From Candidatus Njordarchaeum guaymasense (GTDB lineage: Archaea; Asgardarchaeota; Njordarchaeia; Njordarchaeales; Njordarchaeaceae): a stretch of 56,440 bases of DNA. The stretch covers positions 1 to 56,440 of the forward strand of contig JAUQYT010000108.1 of assembly GCA_030587605.1 (NCBI GenBank), given 5' to 3'. Of the stretch, positions 33,167-41,366 are shown piece after piece. Each line of letters opens with the position of its first letter. Position 1 is the stretch's first letter. The notes under the pieces are model-generated. The model was given only the letters and a program-made list of their open reading frames with translations. It was not told the DNA's origin and did not search any database. The position numbers and the translations under genes are program-made.

Positions 33167-34855
33167 CTACTGCGTTTCACTCATTGTTTGTAGCGTTTCT
33201 TCAAGTTTCTTCTTGAGGGTCTCGCTTACTGTTTTTCCGTCAGCTTTGCCACGCAGCTGCTTCATCACGTCTCCCATCAATGGGCTCAGCGCTTGCATCT
33301 TTTTCTCCTTGATCAAGGTGATGTTCTTCTTTATCGTTTCCTCAACAGCTTTTTCCAGTTCTTCCGCTGAGACACCTTTTATCCCGAGTTTCTCGACTGC
33401 TTCACGTACTGCTGCACCTTGGTTCTTCCCCAGGTAGGCTAAGATGTCTGGGATGGCCTCTTTGGCTAACCTTCCCTCGTTCAGTTCTTTGAACACTTCC
33501 TCGACTTTGTCGTCTCCAATGTTCTCCACGAGTATTCCTTCTCTCCTTAGGTATGTCCAAGTATTCTGGAGCGTTGTAGCTACGGTTACCGGTGGAACGT
33601 TCTTCATTTTATTCAGGATGCTCTCAAACAGGTCTAGGTGGTATGACCTCACCATGGCTTCGGCAAGTTCCTTACTGAGCTTATACTGCTTGACGAAGCG
33701 CTCGAGTTTCTGCTCGGGTTTCTCAGGCAGAGTCTGCTTTATTCTTTCAAGTCGTTGGGGAGTCACTGGGACGATTGGAATGTCAGTTTCAGGATACATT
33801 CGTGCTGCTCCTGGTTTTGGTCTGCTGTAGTGAGTTGTTCCTTCGGGTTTTACGCCTCTCGTTTCCTCAGGTACTCCGTCAACGGCTTCCTTGGCTCTTT
33901 CCACAGCGGCTTTTAATGCGTCCTGAGCTTTCTCAAAGTGGTCTGCAACTAGAACGACACAGTCTTCTCTGCCAGCGTTTACCTTCTCTCTTACTTTCTT
34001 GACTTCCTCTTCGGTGATGCCATAGGCAGGCAGTTCGTCTGTGTGGAATATTCCGCCGACTCCTCCCCAGAAGACCGCTCTCTCAGACATCTCAGTGCCA
34101 AGTCTTCTCCCAGGTTGAACCTCCCTTCCAACGAGCCCACCAAACTTCGGGAGCACGATTGCAAGGACGACTCCACGCTGATCCAATGATTTCCTTATCA
34201 CTTTACTCTTGGACCCCTTGAATGCATCCGAGACATCAAACTGCTTCTCTTTGATATCCTCCTTTTTTACTCCTCTCTTCTCAAGCTCGTCTCTTATGTT
34301 GACCAGGCTGAGTTGACGTTGAACCTCGAGTTCCACAACCTTGCCGAGTAGTCCAAGCTCCTGTACGCCTTTTACTTCGATTATCGCCCCGTCCTTAGTC
34401 GATATGTTGATGTCTTGTCTTATCGTTCCCAGCCCGCGCTTCACCTTGCCAGTAACGCGCAGAAGTTGACCTACACGGTACGCTACGCTCTCTGCCTCCT
34501 CGGGACTATTTATGTCAGGCGCTGTCGCAACCTCAACGAGTGGGATGCCTTGCCTATCAAGCCTATAGACAACCTCGCCCTGAGACTCACTGATCTTTCT
34601 CGCAGCATCTTCTTCAAGGCAAATAGATTGAATGCGAATCCTCTTTCCTCCCACTAGATCGAGGTAGCCACCTGCTGCAATTAGTGCTGTTCGCTGGAAC
34701 CCAGTGGTATTTGATCCGTCGATGACGATCTTCCTCATAACGTGAATCTCGTCAACGGGATTGGAGTTCAACATCAAAGCAATCTCGAGCGCAGTGTCAA
34801 GTGCTTCCTGATTCAACGGGTGAGGGGGCTCATCGTTTAGGCCAACAACTCTCAA
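33167..34855 (-). CDS. gatE: GatE, C-terminal part (downstream of the interruption)
   Basis: The larger part of the archaeal Glu-tRNA(Gln) amidotransferase E subunit, which binds Glu-tRNA(Gln), phosphorylates Glu and accepts ammonia from GatD. Homology starts at DEPPHPLN (34834) and continues through MRKIVIDGSNTTGFQRT, LDRQGIPLVEVAT, GLGTIRQDINIS, the insert domain FHTDELPAYGIT and the helical tail with LSPLMGDVMKQLRGKADGK. That is 555 residues. The frame is open to TTG 34855, but RVVGLN before 34834 matches nothing in GatE and no ribosome site precedes it. The N-terminal 86 residues lie in another frame (34876-35133); the 41 bases in between contain two stops. See the finding on the interruption. 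Confidence 0.85.
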   Translation of the reverse strand: MRVVGLNDEPPHPLNQEALDTALEIALMLNSNPVDEIHVMRKIVIDGSNTTGFQRTALIAAGGYLDLVGGKRIRIQSICLEEDAARKISESQGEVVYRLDRQGIPLVEVATAPDINSPEEAESVAYRVGQLLRVTGKVKRGLGTIRQDINISTKDGAIIEVKGVQELGLLGKVVELEVQRQLSLVNIRDELEKRGVKKEDIKEKQFDVSDAFKGSKSKVIRKSLDQRGVVLAIVLPKFGGLVGREVQPGRRLGTEMSERAVFWGGVGGIFHTDELPAYGITEEEVKKVREKVNAGREDCVVLVADHFEKAQDALKAAVERAKEAVDGVPEETRGVKPEGTTHYSRPKPGAARMYPETDIPIVPVTPQRLERIKQTLPEKPEQKLERFVKQYKLSKELAEAMVRSYHLDLFESILNKMKNVPPVTVATTLQNTWTYLRREGILVENIGDDKVEEVFKELNEGRLAKEAIPDILAYLGKNQGAAVREAVEKLGIKGVSAEELEKAVEETIKKNITLIKEKKMQALSPLMGDVMKQLRGKADGKTVSETLKKKLEETLQTMSETQ

Positions 34856-34905
34856 AAGTTTTAGAAGGAGCTGTTGTCTGCCTCAACTAAGCATGTCCCC
34901 TCACC
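34819..34905 (-). other. Insertion and nested hairpin interrupting gatE
   Basis: Bases 34835-34875 (41 nt) separate the VEAD codons from the DEPPHPLN codons and contain TAA and TGA in the upstream frame. Read on the minus strand, CAACAGCTC pairs with GAGTTGTTG (9 bp), GTTGAGGC with GCCTAAAC (7 of 8 pairs), and GGTGAGGGG with CCCCTCACC (9 bp) outside. A three-base bulge AGA separates the inner two helices. Excising 41 nt gives an uninterrupted 641-codon gene. Confidence 0.6.
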
Positions 34906-35133
34906 GTACATCTCATACTTGAAGACTTTGCCTTTGTGGAACTCGAAAAGAGCAGCCTCATCGACTTGACCTAATTCGCTCTGCGTTGGGCGCAACCTAC
35001 GCTTGAATTTAATGGAGGGCTCGTCCTCGCGGATTACAGTGGGATCACTGCAGAAGAGCTTCTCCTTCGTGTTAAGCTGCTGATGTAACTCGAGTCCAAC
35101 AAGGGTCTGAACCTTAGCGTGATCAACACTCAT
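34861..35133 (-). CDS. gatE: GatE, N-terminal part (upstream of the interruption)
   Basis: Ninety residues from ATG 35133 (GAGGTGG lies 11 bases upstream; the frame also opens at GTG 35148) to TAA 34861. Residues 1-86 match the GatE N-terminus: GLELHQQLNTKEKLFCS, RRLRPTQSELGQVD and GTCLVEAD, including the Cys and His residues of the kinase-amidase cradle. The last four residues NSSF are not GatE-like. It follows gatD with a 29-base gap, the usual archaeal gatD-gatE order. Alone it could not form a working subunit. Confidence 0.85.
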   Translation of the reverse strand: MSVDHAKVQTLVGLELHQQLNTKEKLFCSDPTVIREDEPSIKFKRRLRPTQSELGQVDEAALFEFHKGKVFKYEMYGEGTCLVEADNSSF

Positions 35134-35162
35134 TTGGATCAATTCCACCTCTTTGTGCTGCG

Positions 35163-36578
35163 CTACTCGTTCTCCTCAATTACTTCAGGCGTGGAACTCT
35201 CTGCAGGTGAGACAAGGGTGATCTCACCTGCCAAGTTCACCCTGATCAACTCACGTATCTTTTCGTGGCTTTCTCCCTTACCCAGAAGCCACATCAACTT
35301 TACCAGAGCAGTTTCGGGTAGCATGTCTTCACCAGGAACAACACCCATGGCCAAGAGTTCACGCCCAGTCCTATAGACGTTCATGTTAATCCGTCCGGAA
35401 ATGCACTGGCTAGTCATGATGACGAAAATATCTTCCTCAGTGGCGCGCTTTATTGAGCCATAGATCGCCTCAGGGACGTGACCTAAACCCGTTCCCTCCA
35501 GAACGATACCGTGGTAACCTTTGTCGACGAATGCGTCAATTAGATCACCAGTAGTCCCAGGATAAGTTTTAACGAGACCAACTTTCTCGTCGAACTTCCC
35601 TTCAACGCGCAACTCCCTCTTCAAATCGCGCGGCGCATACTCACTCACAAGCATCTTCACGTTTCCTTCTTCGATCTTTGCAATTGGCTTGGTGTTTATC
35701 GACACAAATGTGTCTCTTCTACTCGTGTGCATCTTCCTAACCTTTGTTCCTCTGTGGCAGAGGCTGTAGCTGTCTCCCATCTCCCCGTGCATGCAGACAA
35801 TGACTTCTGCAAAGCGTCCCCTGCCAGCCGCTGTAACGGCGTTGGTGAGGTTCATGGCAGCATCGGATGAGGGACGATCTGATGACCTCTGGGATCCAAC
35901 CAGAACAACGGGGATGGGGAGACCCCGCAGCGCGAAGCTCAGCGCCGCAGACGTATAGTGCATCGTGTCGGTTCCATGTGCGATGACGACGCCGTCTAAG
36001 CCTCCCTCAAGGACGCGTTTACCGACAGCGTCGGCAATCATAGACCATCTATCGGGCGACATGTTTTCGCTGAGAATGTTGCACAGGATCTCAGCCCTGA
36101 CGTTGGCAACGTTTCCCAACTCGGGCACAACGTCGTACAGGTCTTGAGCCGAAAGCGCTGGGCTAACGGCCCCAGTCTTGTAATCAACCTTGCTCGCAAT
36201 AGTACCTCCGGTACTTAGAAAGCTCACCGTGGGCAAGCCTTTCACAACGCGTCTGGGCGCAGCTATCGTGGCACCTTGCTGAGTTCCACCTCCTTCCGCA
36301 AATCCTTTTCTGAGCACCACAACGCTCACCCCTTGTTTTACGTCGATGCCAACATTGTACCCGCTCTTCTGCTTGACAACAATGTGCATTTCGTCCGTTG
36401 AGATGCCTGGCCTGGGCATAACCACACCTTCAAACATGGCGCCACTTCTTGTAGTTATCTTGACCAAGTCGCCTACTTTGGCGCCGACCTTGCTGAGAAC
36501 CTTCAACGCTTCTCCACGGTAGCCAGAATCCGAAGCATCACTATTGTCATTGCTAGAGAGGTCACTTGTTCGCTTCAT
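35163..36578 (-). CDS. gatD: Glutamyl-tRNA(Gln) amidotransferase subunit D
   Basis: A 471-residue type I asparaginase-like subunit that releases ammonia from a donor amide for GatE. An N-terminal SH3-like part (VGDLVKITTRSGAMFEGVVMPRP, about 35-60) is followed by the amidase domain with STGGTIASKVDYKTGAVSP (first catalytic Thr) and HGTDTMHYTSAALSF (second Thr, Asp), then a Lys near residue 250, which together give the asparaginase-type Thr-Thr-Asp-Lys set. An insert of the Ala-Ala-Pro-Arg-Arg type joins the two domains. A Ser/Asp-rich N-terminal tail of about 20 residues is extra. The start at ATG 36578 is clear. A TATA box lies near 36688. Together with gatE it indicates that Gln-tRNA is made by transamidation. 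Confidence 0.93.
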   Translation of the reverse strand: MKRTSDLSSNDNSDASDSGYRGEALKVLSKVGAKVGDLVKITTRSGAMFEGVVMPRPGISTDEMHIVVKQKSGYNVGIDVKQGVSVVVLRKGFAEGGGTQQGATIAAPRRVVKGLPTVSFLSTGGTIASKVDYKTGAVSPALSAQDLYDVVPELGNVANVRAEILCNILSENMSPDRWSMIADAVGKRVLEGGLDGVVIAHGTDTMHYTSAALSFALRGLPIPVVLVGSQRSSDRPSSDAAMNLTNAVTAAGRGRFAEVIVCMHGEMGDSYSLCHRGTKVRKMHTSRRDTFVSINTKPIAKIEEGNVKMLVSEYAPRDLKRELRVEGKFDEKVGLVKTYPGTTGDLIDAFVDKGYHGIVLEGTGLGHVPEAIYGSIKRATEEDIFVIMTSQCISGRINMNVYRTGRELLAMGVVPGEDMLPETALVKLMWLLGKGESHEKIRELIRVNLAGEITLVSPAESSTPEVIEENE

Positions 36579-36825
36579 ACTCGGGCACCTTCATGCCATT
36601 TGCGACTTTAAGCAGTTGACGGTTATATCGTTATTCATTCACTTTAGACAAGGTAATGCTACAGAACCTCATACTATCGGTTTTCTATAAAAATCTGATC
36701 TGAACCTTTTGCAGGGTGCCATTACTTGGAACGAAAAAGTTGGAAGAGGCTTGCCATGAGCTGCCTCAACCGGTCACCTGCCCTAGATCGGGCATTCCAT
36801 AAGAAAGGGCGAACTTTCAGACATG

Positions 36826-38142
36826 CTAGGGGTATATTCTTGACATTGTTCTTGGAAACGGTATTGCCCCTCTTATGTGCGGAAGCTTGCATATCCATGT
36901 TACGAGTCTGTCGGCTCCAAGTCCGAAGCCGCTATGGGGGACTGTTCCATAACTTCTTAGGTCTATGTACCACTGATAATCAGTGGGTTTCAGCTTTTCC
37001 TCTTTTATTCGGTCGAGAAGCATTTGCTTCTCGTGTATTCTCTGTCCGCCTCCGATTATCTCACCGTAGCCCTCTGGCGCCTCACAGTCTCCGCACCTAA
37101 CGACGCTTGTATCTCCTGCCTTCGGCATGTGGTAAAATGCCTTTAGACTCTTGGGGTATTCGAGGACGAATATTGGTTTATGTAGACCCTCTGTCAGCTT
37201 CTTTTCCTCGTCGGCGCCCATGTCATCACCGTAATCTATCTTGACTCCCTTCTTCTTGATGCGCTCGATGGCTTCGTGGTAGGTTATTCGCTCAAATGGT
37301 GGCTTGACAATTACGAGTTCGTCAGGGCCTCTACCGAGCTCCTGAAGTTCTTTTCCTCGCTTCTCTGCGATGACTTGACAGACGTGGGATACGAGTTGTT
37401 CTTCAACGCGTGTTATGTCCTCTAGATCCATCCAGGCTGCTTCGGCCTCAACATGCCAGTACTCCGTTAGATGCCTAGAAGTCTTGGACTTCTCAGCTCT
37501 AAAGCTGGGTGCTATGCAGTAGACTTTCTCGAGACCTTGTATCATTGCCTCTAAGTAGAATTGGGAGCTCTGAGTAAGATATGCATCCTTGCCGAAATAG
37601 TCCATCTTGAAGAGGGTTGATCCACCCTCGACAGCTGCCGTGATGATCATTGGCGGGTGAACCTCAATCCACCCATCCCGTGTGAACCAATCCCTTATGG
37701 CTTCAAAGATGTCAGCTCTGATCCTCATGACTGATGTCTGTTTTTCTCCTCTCAAGTGGAGGTGCCTCATGTCAAATAGGACATCTGTGCCAGCGTCGAT
37801 TGGCAATGGCCACTCCTCGGCAAGTCCCTCGATGCGAAAGTCTACTAGGCTTATTTCGTACCCGCCGGGCGCTCTCTCATCGCTTCTGACGACTCCCTTG
37901 ATGATTACGGAAGATTCGCGTGTGGCTCTTTCCACGTCTTCGAAAGCCTTCTGGGATGTTTTGTCTACGTGGATGCTGACTTGAATAATTCCCGTTCCGT
38001 CGCGAAGGTCGATGAATAGGAGATTCCCGTGGGTTCTCTTATTGTAGACCCAACCTGCAACAACTACTTCCTTACCTTCTAGTCTGCTGCCTTTCTCAAG
38101 AACCGTCCGAACCAAGACTCTGTCTCTGAGTTCACTTAGCAT
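36826..38142 (-). CDS. asnS: Asparaginyl-tRNA synthetase (class II, AspRS/AsnRS group)
   Basis: A 438-residue class II synthetase. Residues about 20-105 form the OB-fold anticodon domain (VAGWVYNKRTHGNLLFIDLRDGTG). The catalytic core has motif 2 FRAEKSKTSRHLTEYWHVEAE and motif 3 GFGLGADRLVTWI. The segments ALKPIFVLEYPKSLKAFYHMP-like (near 315-330) and CEAPEGYGEIIGGGQR favour AsnRS over AspRS. Its presence beside gatDE, which serve only Gln, fits direct Asn charging. A few AsnRS-like enzymes are AspRS or act as asparagine synthetase, so substrate identity stays probable. ATG 38142 follows GAGGGAAG by about 9 bases. The TATA box is at 38185-38196. Confidence 0.85.
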   Translation of the reverse strand: MLSELRDRVLVRTVLEKGSRLEGKEVVVAGWVYNKRTHGNLLFIDLRDGTGIIQVSIHVDKTSQKAFEDVERATRESSVIIKGVVRSDERAPGGYEISLVDFRIEGLAEEWPLPIDAGTDVLFDMRHLHLRGEKQTSVMRIRADIFEAIRDWFTRDGWIEVHPPMIITAAVEGGSTLFKMDYFGKDAYLTQSSQFYLEAMIQGLEKVYCIAPSFRAEKSKTSRHLTEYWHVEAEAAWMDLEDITRVEEQLVSHVCQVIAEKRGKELQELGRGPDELVIVKPPFERITYHEAIERIKKKGVKIDYGDDMGADEEKKLTEGLHKPIFVLEYPKSLKAFYHMPKAGDTSVVRCGDCEAPEGYGEIIGGGQRIHEKQMLLDRIKEEKLKPTDYQWYIDLRSYGTVPHSGFGLGADRLVTWICKLPHIRGAIPFPRTMSRIYP

Positions 38143-38184
38143 ATCTCTACTTCCCTCTTACATCAGGTTCACTTCGTTCACAGC

Positions 38185-38196
38185 GTTATTTAAACC
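38185..38196 (-). promoter_or_regulatory. TATA box of asnS
   Basis: GGTTTAAATAAC on the minus strand, about 45 bases before the asnS start. Confidence 0.6.
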
Positions 38197-38348
38197 TGCC
38201 AGATTTGTGGCTAACTTCCATTCTCTGTAATGGATTCTTCTAACTCGTAAAGGGTGTTACTTAGCAGGGCCTACTTGTAGGCTGCGTGTGATCATGGTAA
38301 AAAATAGGAGGAATTAGATCGGTATGGTCCCCCAATGGTTCCGCCAAT

Positions 38349-38921
38349 CTAATCGTGTTTCATTGACAGGATCAGGATTGATATTATTGCTGCCACCCAC
38401 CAGACTACCAAGAACGATACCAGCATGTCTAGTCCAAGAGCCTGTATGAACGCCCATGCAGCGGCTCCGAAAGCTCCAAGACTGCCTGTCCAAGCTCCAC
38501 CCCAGATTAGGAGAGCTACGCCTACTATTACCAAGTAGATCACTGCTATGTTCAGTCCACCGATGATACTCTTGGAGGCCACTCTCTCTTTCTTCGCTGT
38601 TAGACCAAAGAGTAGTCCAGCGACCACTCCGCCGACAGCTAGTACTATGGCTGGTCCGTAGATGCTCAGAATGATTCCGGTGTAAGGTTGGAGCATGAAC
38701 AAGAATATTGGACCAGCAAGTGATTGGAGGTAACTTGCTGCTAGGCTGAGGTCTCCAGCGAACAACTGGTTAGCTACGGTTGTCACCAGACCGCTGACGC
38801 CTCCGAGTCCACTGCCAAGTGCTATCGCGACGAGGAACGCTGCGACGATGCCTATGAGTGCTGCGAGCCATGTTCGTGGGTGTATGAATCCAACAAAAAA
38901 TTGCTTTACTGCTTCAGCCAT
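38349..38921 (-). CDS. Small integral membrane protein, unknown
   Basis: A 190-residue protein with five or so hydrophobic segments rich in Gly and Ala (residues about 18-50, 68-82, 85-107, 120-142, 165-185). Trp-Trp-Ala and Trp-Gly-Gly motifs lie near the ends. It has no charge cluster apart from KKER at about 110 and no recognised family. ATG 38921 follows AGGAGA by about 10 bases; a TATA box (CTTTAAAAAC, about 38975-38984) gives a leader of about 40 bases. It stands alone. Could be a small channel or assembly factor; function not assigned. Confidence 0.6.
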   Translation of the reverse strand: MAEAVKQFFVGFIHPRTWLAALIGIVAAFLVAIALGSGLGGVSGLVTTVANQLFAGDLSLAASYLQSLAGPIFLFMLQPYTGIILSIYGPAIVLAVGGVVAGLLFGLTAKKERVASKSIIGGLNIAVIYLVIVGVALLIWGGAWTGSLGAFGAAAWAFIQALGLDMLVSFLVVWWVAAIISILILSMKHD

Positions 38922-39104
38922 TTTCTATGTCTCCTATATAGATACGTTTTATTGACTACTAGTAGTGAACTTGTTTTTAAAGCTTAGGGATATGAGTTCA
39001 GAACGTTTTCTGCTGGCTGGTCGTAGAACGAGTCAATGTCGTCTCATGATGGACTGTGAAAATGGCGGGGAAAACATCATTTTTGCCTAAAACAGAAGAA
39101 TCCG

Positions 39105-39260
39105 ATGAGAGGAACGTCTGCATAGAGCCGCGTGCCAGCGAGCAACCTCCCCTGTCATGGCGGTGTAGCAAGCGGTAGAGGGGAGTGTGTTTTGCTAGGC
39201 AAGCCTCGCTATCACTAGTTGACAGGGAATTCTGAAAGCCGAAGAGCCTTTCAGCAAATC
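39105..39260 (+). ncRNA. Possible structured RNA, unknown class
   Basis: Several nested helices can form on the plus strand: AGCGAG (39137-39142) with CTCGCT (39205-39210); CTCCCCT (39147-39153) with AGGGGAG (39179-39185); and a separate 7-bp hairpin CTGAAAG (39232-39238) with CTTTCAG (39248-39254). The block is more GC-rich than the flanks and codes for nothing. GAGGAACGTC at 39109 recalls the RNase P P4 motif but the matching 3' strand is missing. No clear promoter seen. Confidence 0.35.
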
Positions 39261-39330
39261 ATTGCGTCGACCCTAGAGTGTTGAGAACTATGTTGCGAAC
39301 TTCTCAAATCCCCGACGAAAGTTTAGAAAC

Positions 39331-39338
39331 GTTTAAAG
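39331..39338 (+). promoter_or_regulatory. TATA box before the unknown/TPR gene pair
   Basis: GTTTAAAG is about 35 bases before the ATG at 39370, so the leader is very short. Confidence 0.6.
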
Positions 39339-39369
39339 TCAGGGCTTCGATCCTAGCTAGGTAGGCACA

Positions 39370-40098
39370 ATGAACTGTGCCAGGGGGTCCCTAGACAGAG
39401 TGCGCGCCGATAGCCTAGCGTTTACAATAGTCTACATGTTGTATGAAGCCTCATGCAACAAGAAGTTCATCCCTACCAAAGAGCTTAGAGACGTTGTTGG
39501 TGAAGCGGACGTCTCCACCATAGTAAACCTGCTCCGCGACATGCGTGTCATTGTTTCCAGGAAGGAGTACTGCGATACCATTAGGCAGGTGAGATGTGGC
39601 TTGAACCTTCCTGGTGAAGATAATGGTTCCCTTGTTTTTGATTCTCTTTCTGATGACGGGATCATTGCTTTGAATCCAGCTGTTGTCGAAGAGATGAGGA
39701 AAAAGAACGGCCACGGAGAGCTAAGCTACAACATGGTTAGGCACTTCATAAGCGACCTACTGGGCTCGATGGAACTTGCTGCCAACATGGGGTCACTAAA
39801 AGAACTGGTCAAGGACGTGGCTACGAAGTATGAGGACAAGTTCAAGATCGCAGTTGCCAAAGACATCATTATCAGTCATTCGTGCAGCTTGTCGGAGGTC
39901 GAGAGGGCTTCGCTGGCGGCAGCGAAGTTAGCGTCACCTGTCAAATTTAGTAATGTTATGACGGTTCTTCTGACCAGAGCGCAAAGACTAGCAGGACGAA
40001 TGTCACTAGAACTAACGCAGGAAGATGTTGAAGAATATGTGCTACGTGGTTCAAGCGGCTGGACTACCAGCCGTAGTCTGGTCGGCGAGACCGCCTAG
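39370..40098 (+). CDS. Unknown protein, first gene of a pair
   Basis: A 242-residue protein. The N-terminal part (about 10-60) has a winged-helix look (LAFTIVYMLYEA, then DVSTIVNLLRDMRVIVSRKEY). The rest is helical, with a C-terminal SLEVERASLAAAKLASPVKFSN-like helix and a Ser/Thr-rich end. No membrane segment. ATG 39370 has no ribosome site, in keeping with a nearly leaderless mRNA. The TPR gene starts 24 bases after its stop and is probably in the same operon. No family recognised. Confidence 0.55.
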   Translation: MNCARGSLDRVRADSLAFTIVYMLYEASCNKKFIPTKELRDVVGEADVSTIVNLLRDMRVIVSRKEYCDTIRQVRCGLNLPGEDNGSLVFDSLSDDGIIALNPAVVEEMRKKNGHGELSYNMVRHFISDLLGSMELAANMGSLKELVKDVATKYEDKFKIAVAKDIIISHSCSLSEVERASLAAAKLASPVKFSNVMTVLLTRAQRLAGRMSLELTQEDVEEYVLRGSSGWTTSRSLVGETA

Positions 40099-40122
40099 GG
40101 AGACCACAAGACAGATAAGGAG

Positions 40123-41328
40123 ATGAGCAACACCAACGGTTCTCTCTGCTTGTTGAAACAGGAAAAGGAGAGTTTCTGGTTGCCTCCAAGAACAGGTAGC
40201 AGTGTCAGAAAGAAGAGCGAGGAAGAAAAGAGAGACCGTGGTACGGGTAAGGGCGCTCCCGAGACTGGTAAGACGGACCATTTTGTTGCCAAGGAAAGAC
40301 TAGGCCAGCTGCACAAGAGGGCAAGAGAGCTGCTTGAGCAGGGCAAGTATCGTGAGGCATTTGATGCCTATGTAGAATACGGGGACTCAATGGGTAAGGT
40401 CAAGGGGCTGGCTGGCGCCGAAGCAGCAATCGTAGAGGGCGCGCGAAGATACGAGGGGCTAATGTTCTGGTATGAAGCCGGCAGCTTGTACCTTATAGTC
40501 GCTAACTTCCTGAATAACCAAGAAGTTTTCCCTGACGCGGGCGATTTCTATCTGAGAGCCGCCGAAACCCTTGAGAAATCTAAAGAGAAAGACCTCAAAG
40601 GGCTTATAACAGTATCCTACGCTGCGGCCGCTCACGCGCTCCGAGTAGCAAAAGCTACAGCCGAGTCAGAGAAGGCTGTAATGAAGGGTGTCTTCGTCGC
40701 CACAGGAGAGAACCCACTCGAAGTCGAAGGTAATGCTCTCAAACTACTGAAAACGGGGAACTTCAGAAGCGCTTCGGACATGTTTGAGAGGGCAGCCTCA
40801 ACATACCAGAAAGCAATTCAAGAGCTATCTGACCTGACCCCTACCATAAGCTCAGGACCGCAAGCAGTTGATGTCAAGTCCATACTGCATCACAAGGCTG
40901 CCCAAAACCTCCTCGCCTCGGCAGCTGCCTTGTCAAAGTTCAATGACAAACTCGGCGCCATCAAGGAAAACATCGGGAAGGCTGCTGACGAGTATACGAA
41001 CGCCGTGATCAACTTTACTCCACTCTTCTCCATTGGTGAACCTCATAAAGAAGACTTCAGAAGGTACTCCTACGACGTGATGATAGGAGCAGCACTAAGA
41101 ATAGCGCTCGGTTCAACAGAAGACGTCAAAACACTAAAGGAACAGTTGTCGTACATCGGAAAGAAGCGATTAAGGCAAATGGAGGAGAGCAAATACCTGG
41201 ATATCGCACTCATCCTAATGAAAACAGAGAAAATTAGGAGTGTCATTAACGACCTCAAAGAAGTGCGCTTCGGAAACATGGAAGATATGAAAGATGAGAT
41301 AATAGAACTGCTGAACAAGAGACAATGA
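40123..41328 (+). CDS. TPR/alpha-SNAP-like helical-repeat protein
   Basis: A 401-residue protein. The first 70 residues are polar, low in complexity and probably unstructured (KKSEEEKRDRGTGKG). From about 65 onward there are repeated helix pairs of TPR type (GKYREAFDAYVEYGDSM, AGDFYLRAAETLEKSKEKDLKGLI, GNFRSASDMFERAASTYQKAI, KAADEYTNAVINFTPL), with spacing and Tyr/Ala pattern recalling alpha-SNAP. Such proteins scaffold partners; that similarity is only by eye. ATG 40123 abuts AAGGAG without spacer, so the start may be a little downstream. It is second in a pair with the unknown gene. Convergent with the adenosine-specific kinase gene. Confidence 0.6.
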   Translation: MSNTNGSLCLLKQEKESFWLPPRTGSSVRKKSEEEKRDRGTGKGAPETGKTDHFVAKERLGQLHKRARELLEQGKYREAFDAYVEYGDSMGKVKGLAGAEAAIVEGARRYEGLMFWYEAGSLYLIVANFLNNQEVFPDAGDFYLRAAETLEKSKEKDLKGLITVSYAAAAHALRVAKATAESEKAVMKGVFVATGENPLEVEGNALKLLKTGNFRSASDMFERAASTYQKAIQELSDLTPTISSGPQAVDVKSILHHKAAQNLLASAAALSKFNDKLGAIKENIGKAADEYTNAVINFTPLFSIGEPHKEDFRRYSYDVMIGAALRIALGSTEDVKTLKEQLSYIGKKRLRQMEESKYLDIALILMKTEKIRSVINDLKEVRFGNMEDMKDEIIELLNKRQ

Positions 41329-41366
41329 GAAAAAGAAAGAGTAGTCGCTGATCGTACTGAGTTGGC

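Larger units (their letters stand above)
38922..39369. other. Spacer with a possible structured RNA
   Basis: A 450-base stretch without a protein gene. It holds the minus-strand TATA of the membrane-protein gene (about 38975), the base-pairing-rich block 39105-39260 and the plus-strand TATA of the next gene (39331-39338). Confidence 0.45.

Noticed and set aside
39109..39260. RNase P RNA assignment
   Set aside because: Only one P4-like strand resembles the consensus; the 3' P4 strand and other conserved regions were not found.
39340..39368. TTCGATCC tRNA T-loop-like string
   Set aside because: Flanking bases do not pair as a T-stem and no acceptor or anticodon arm can be drawn.
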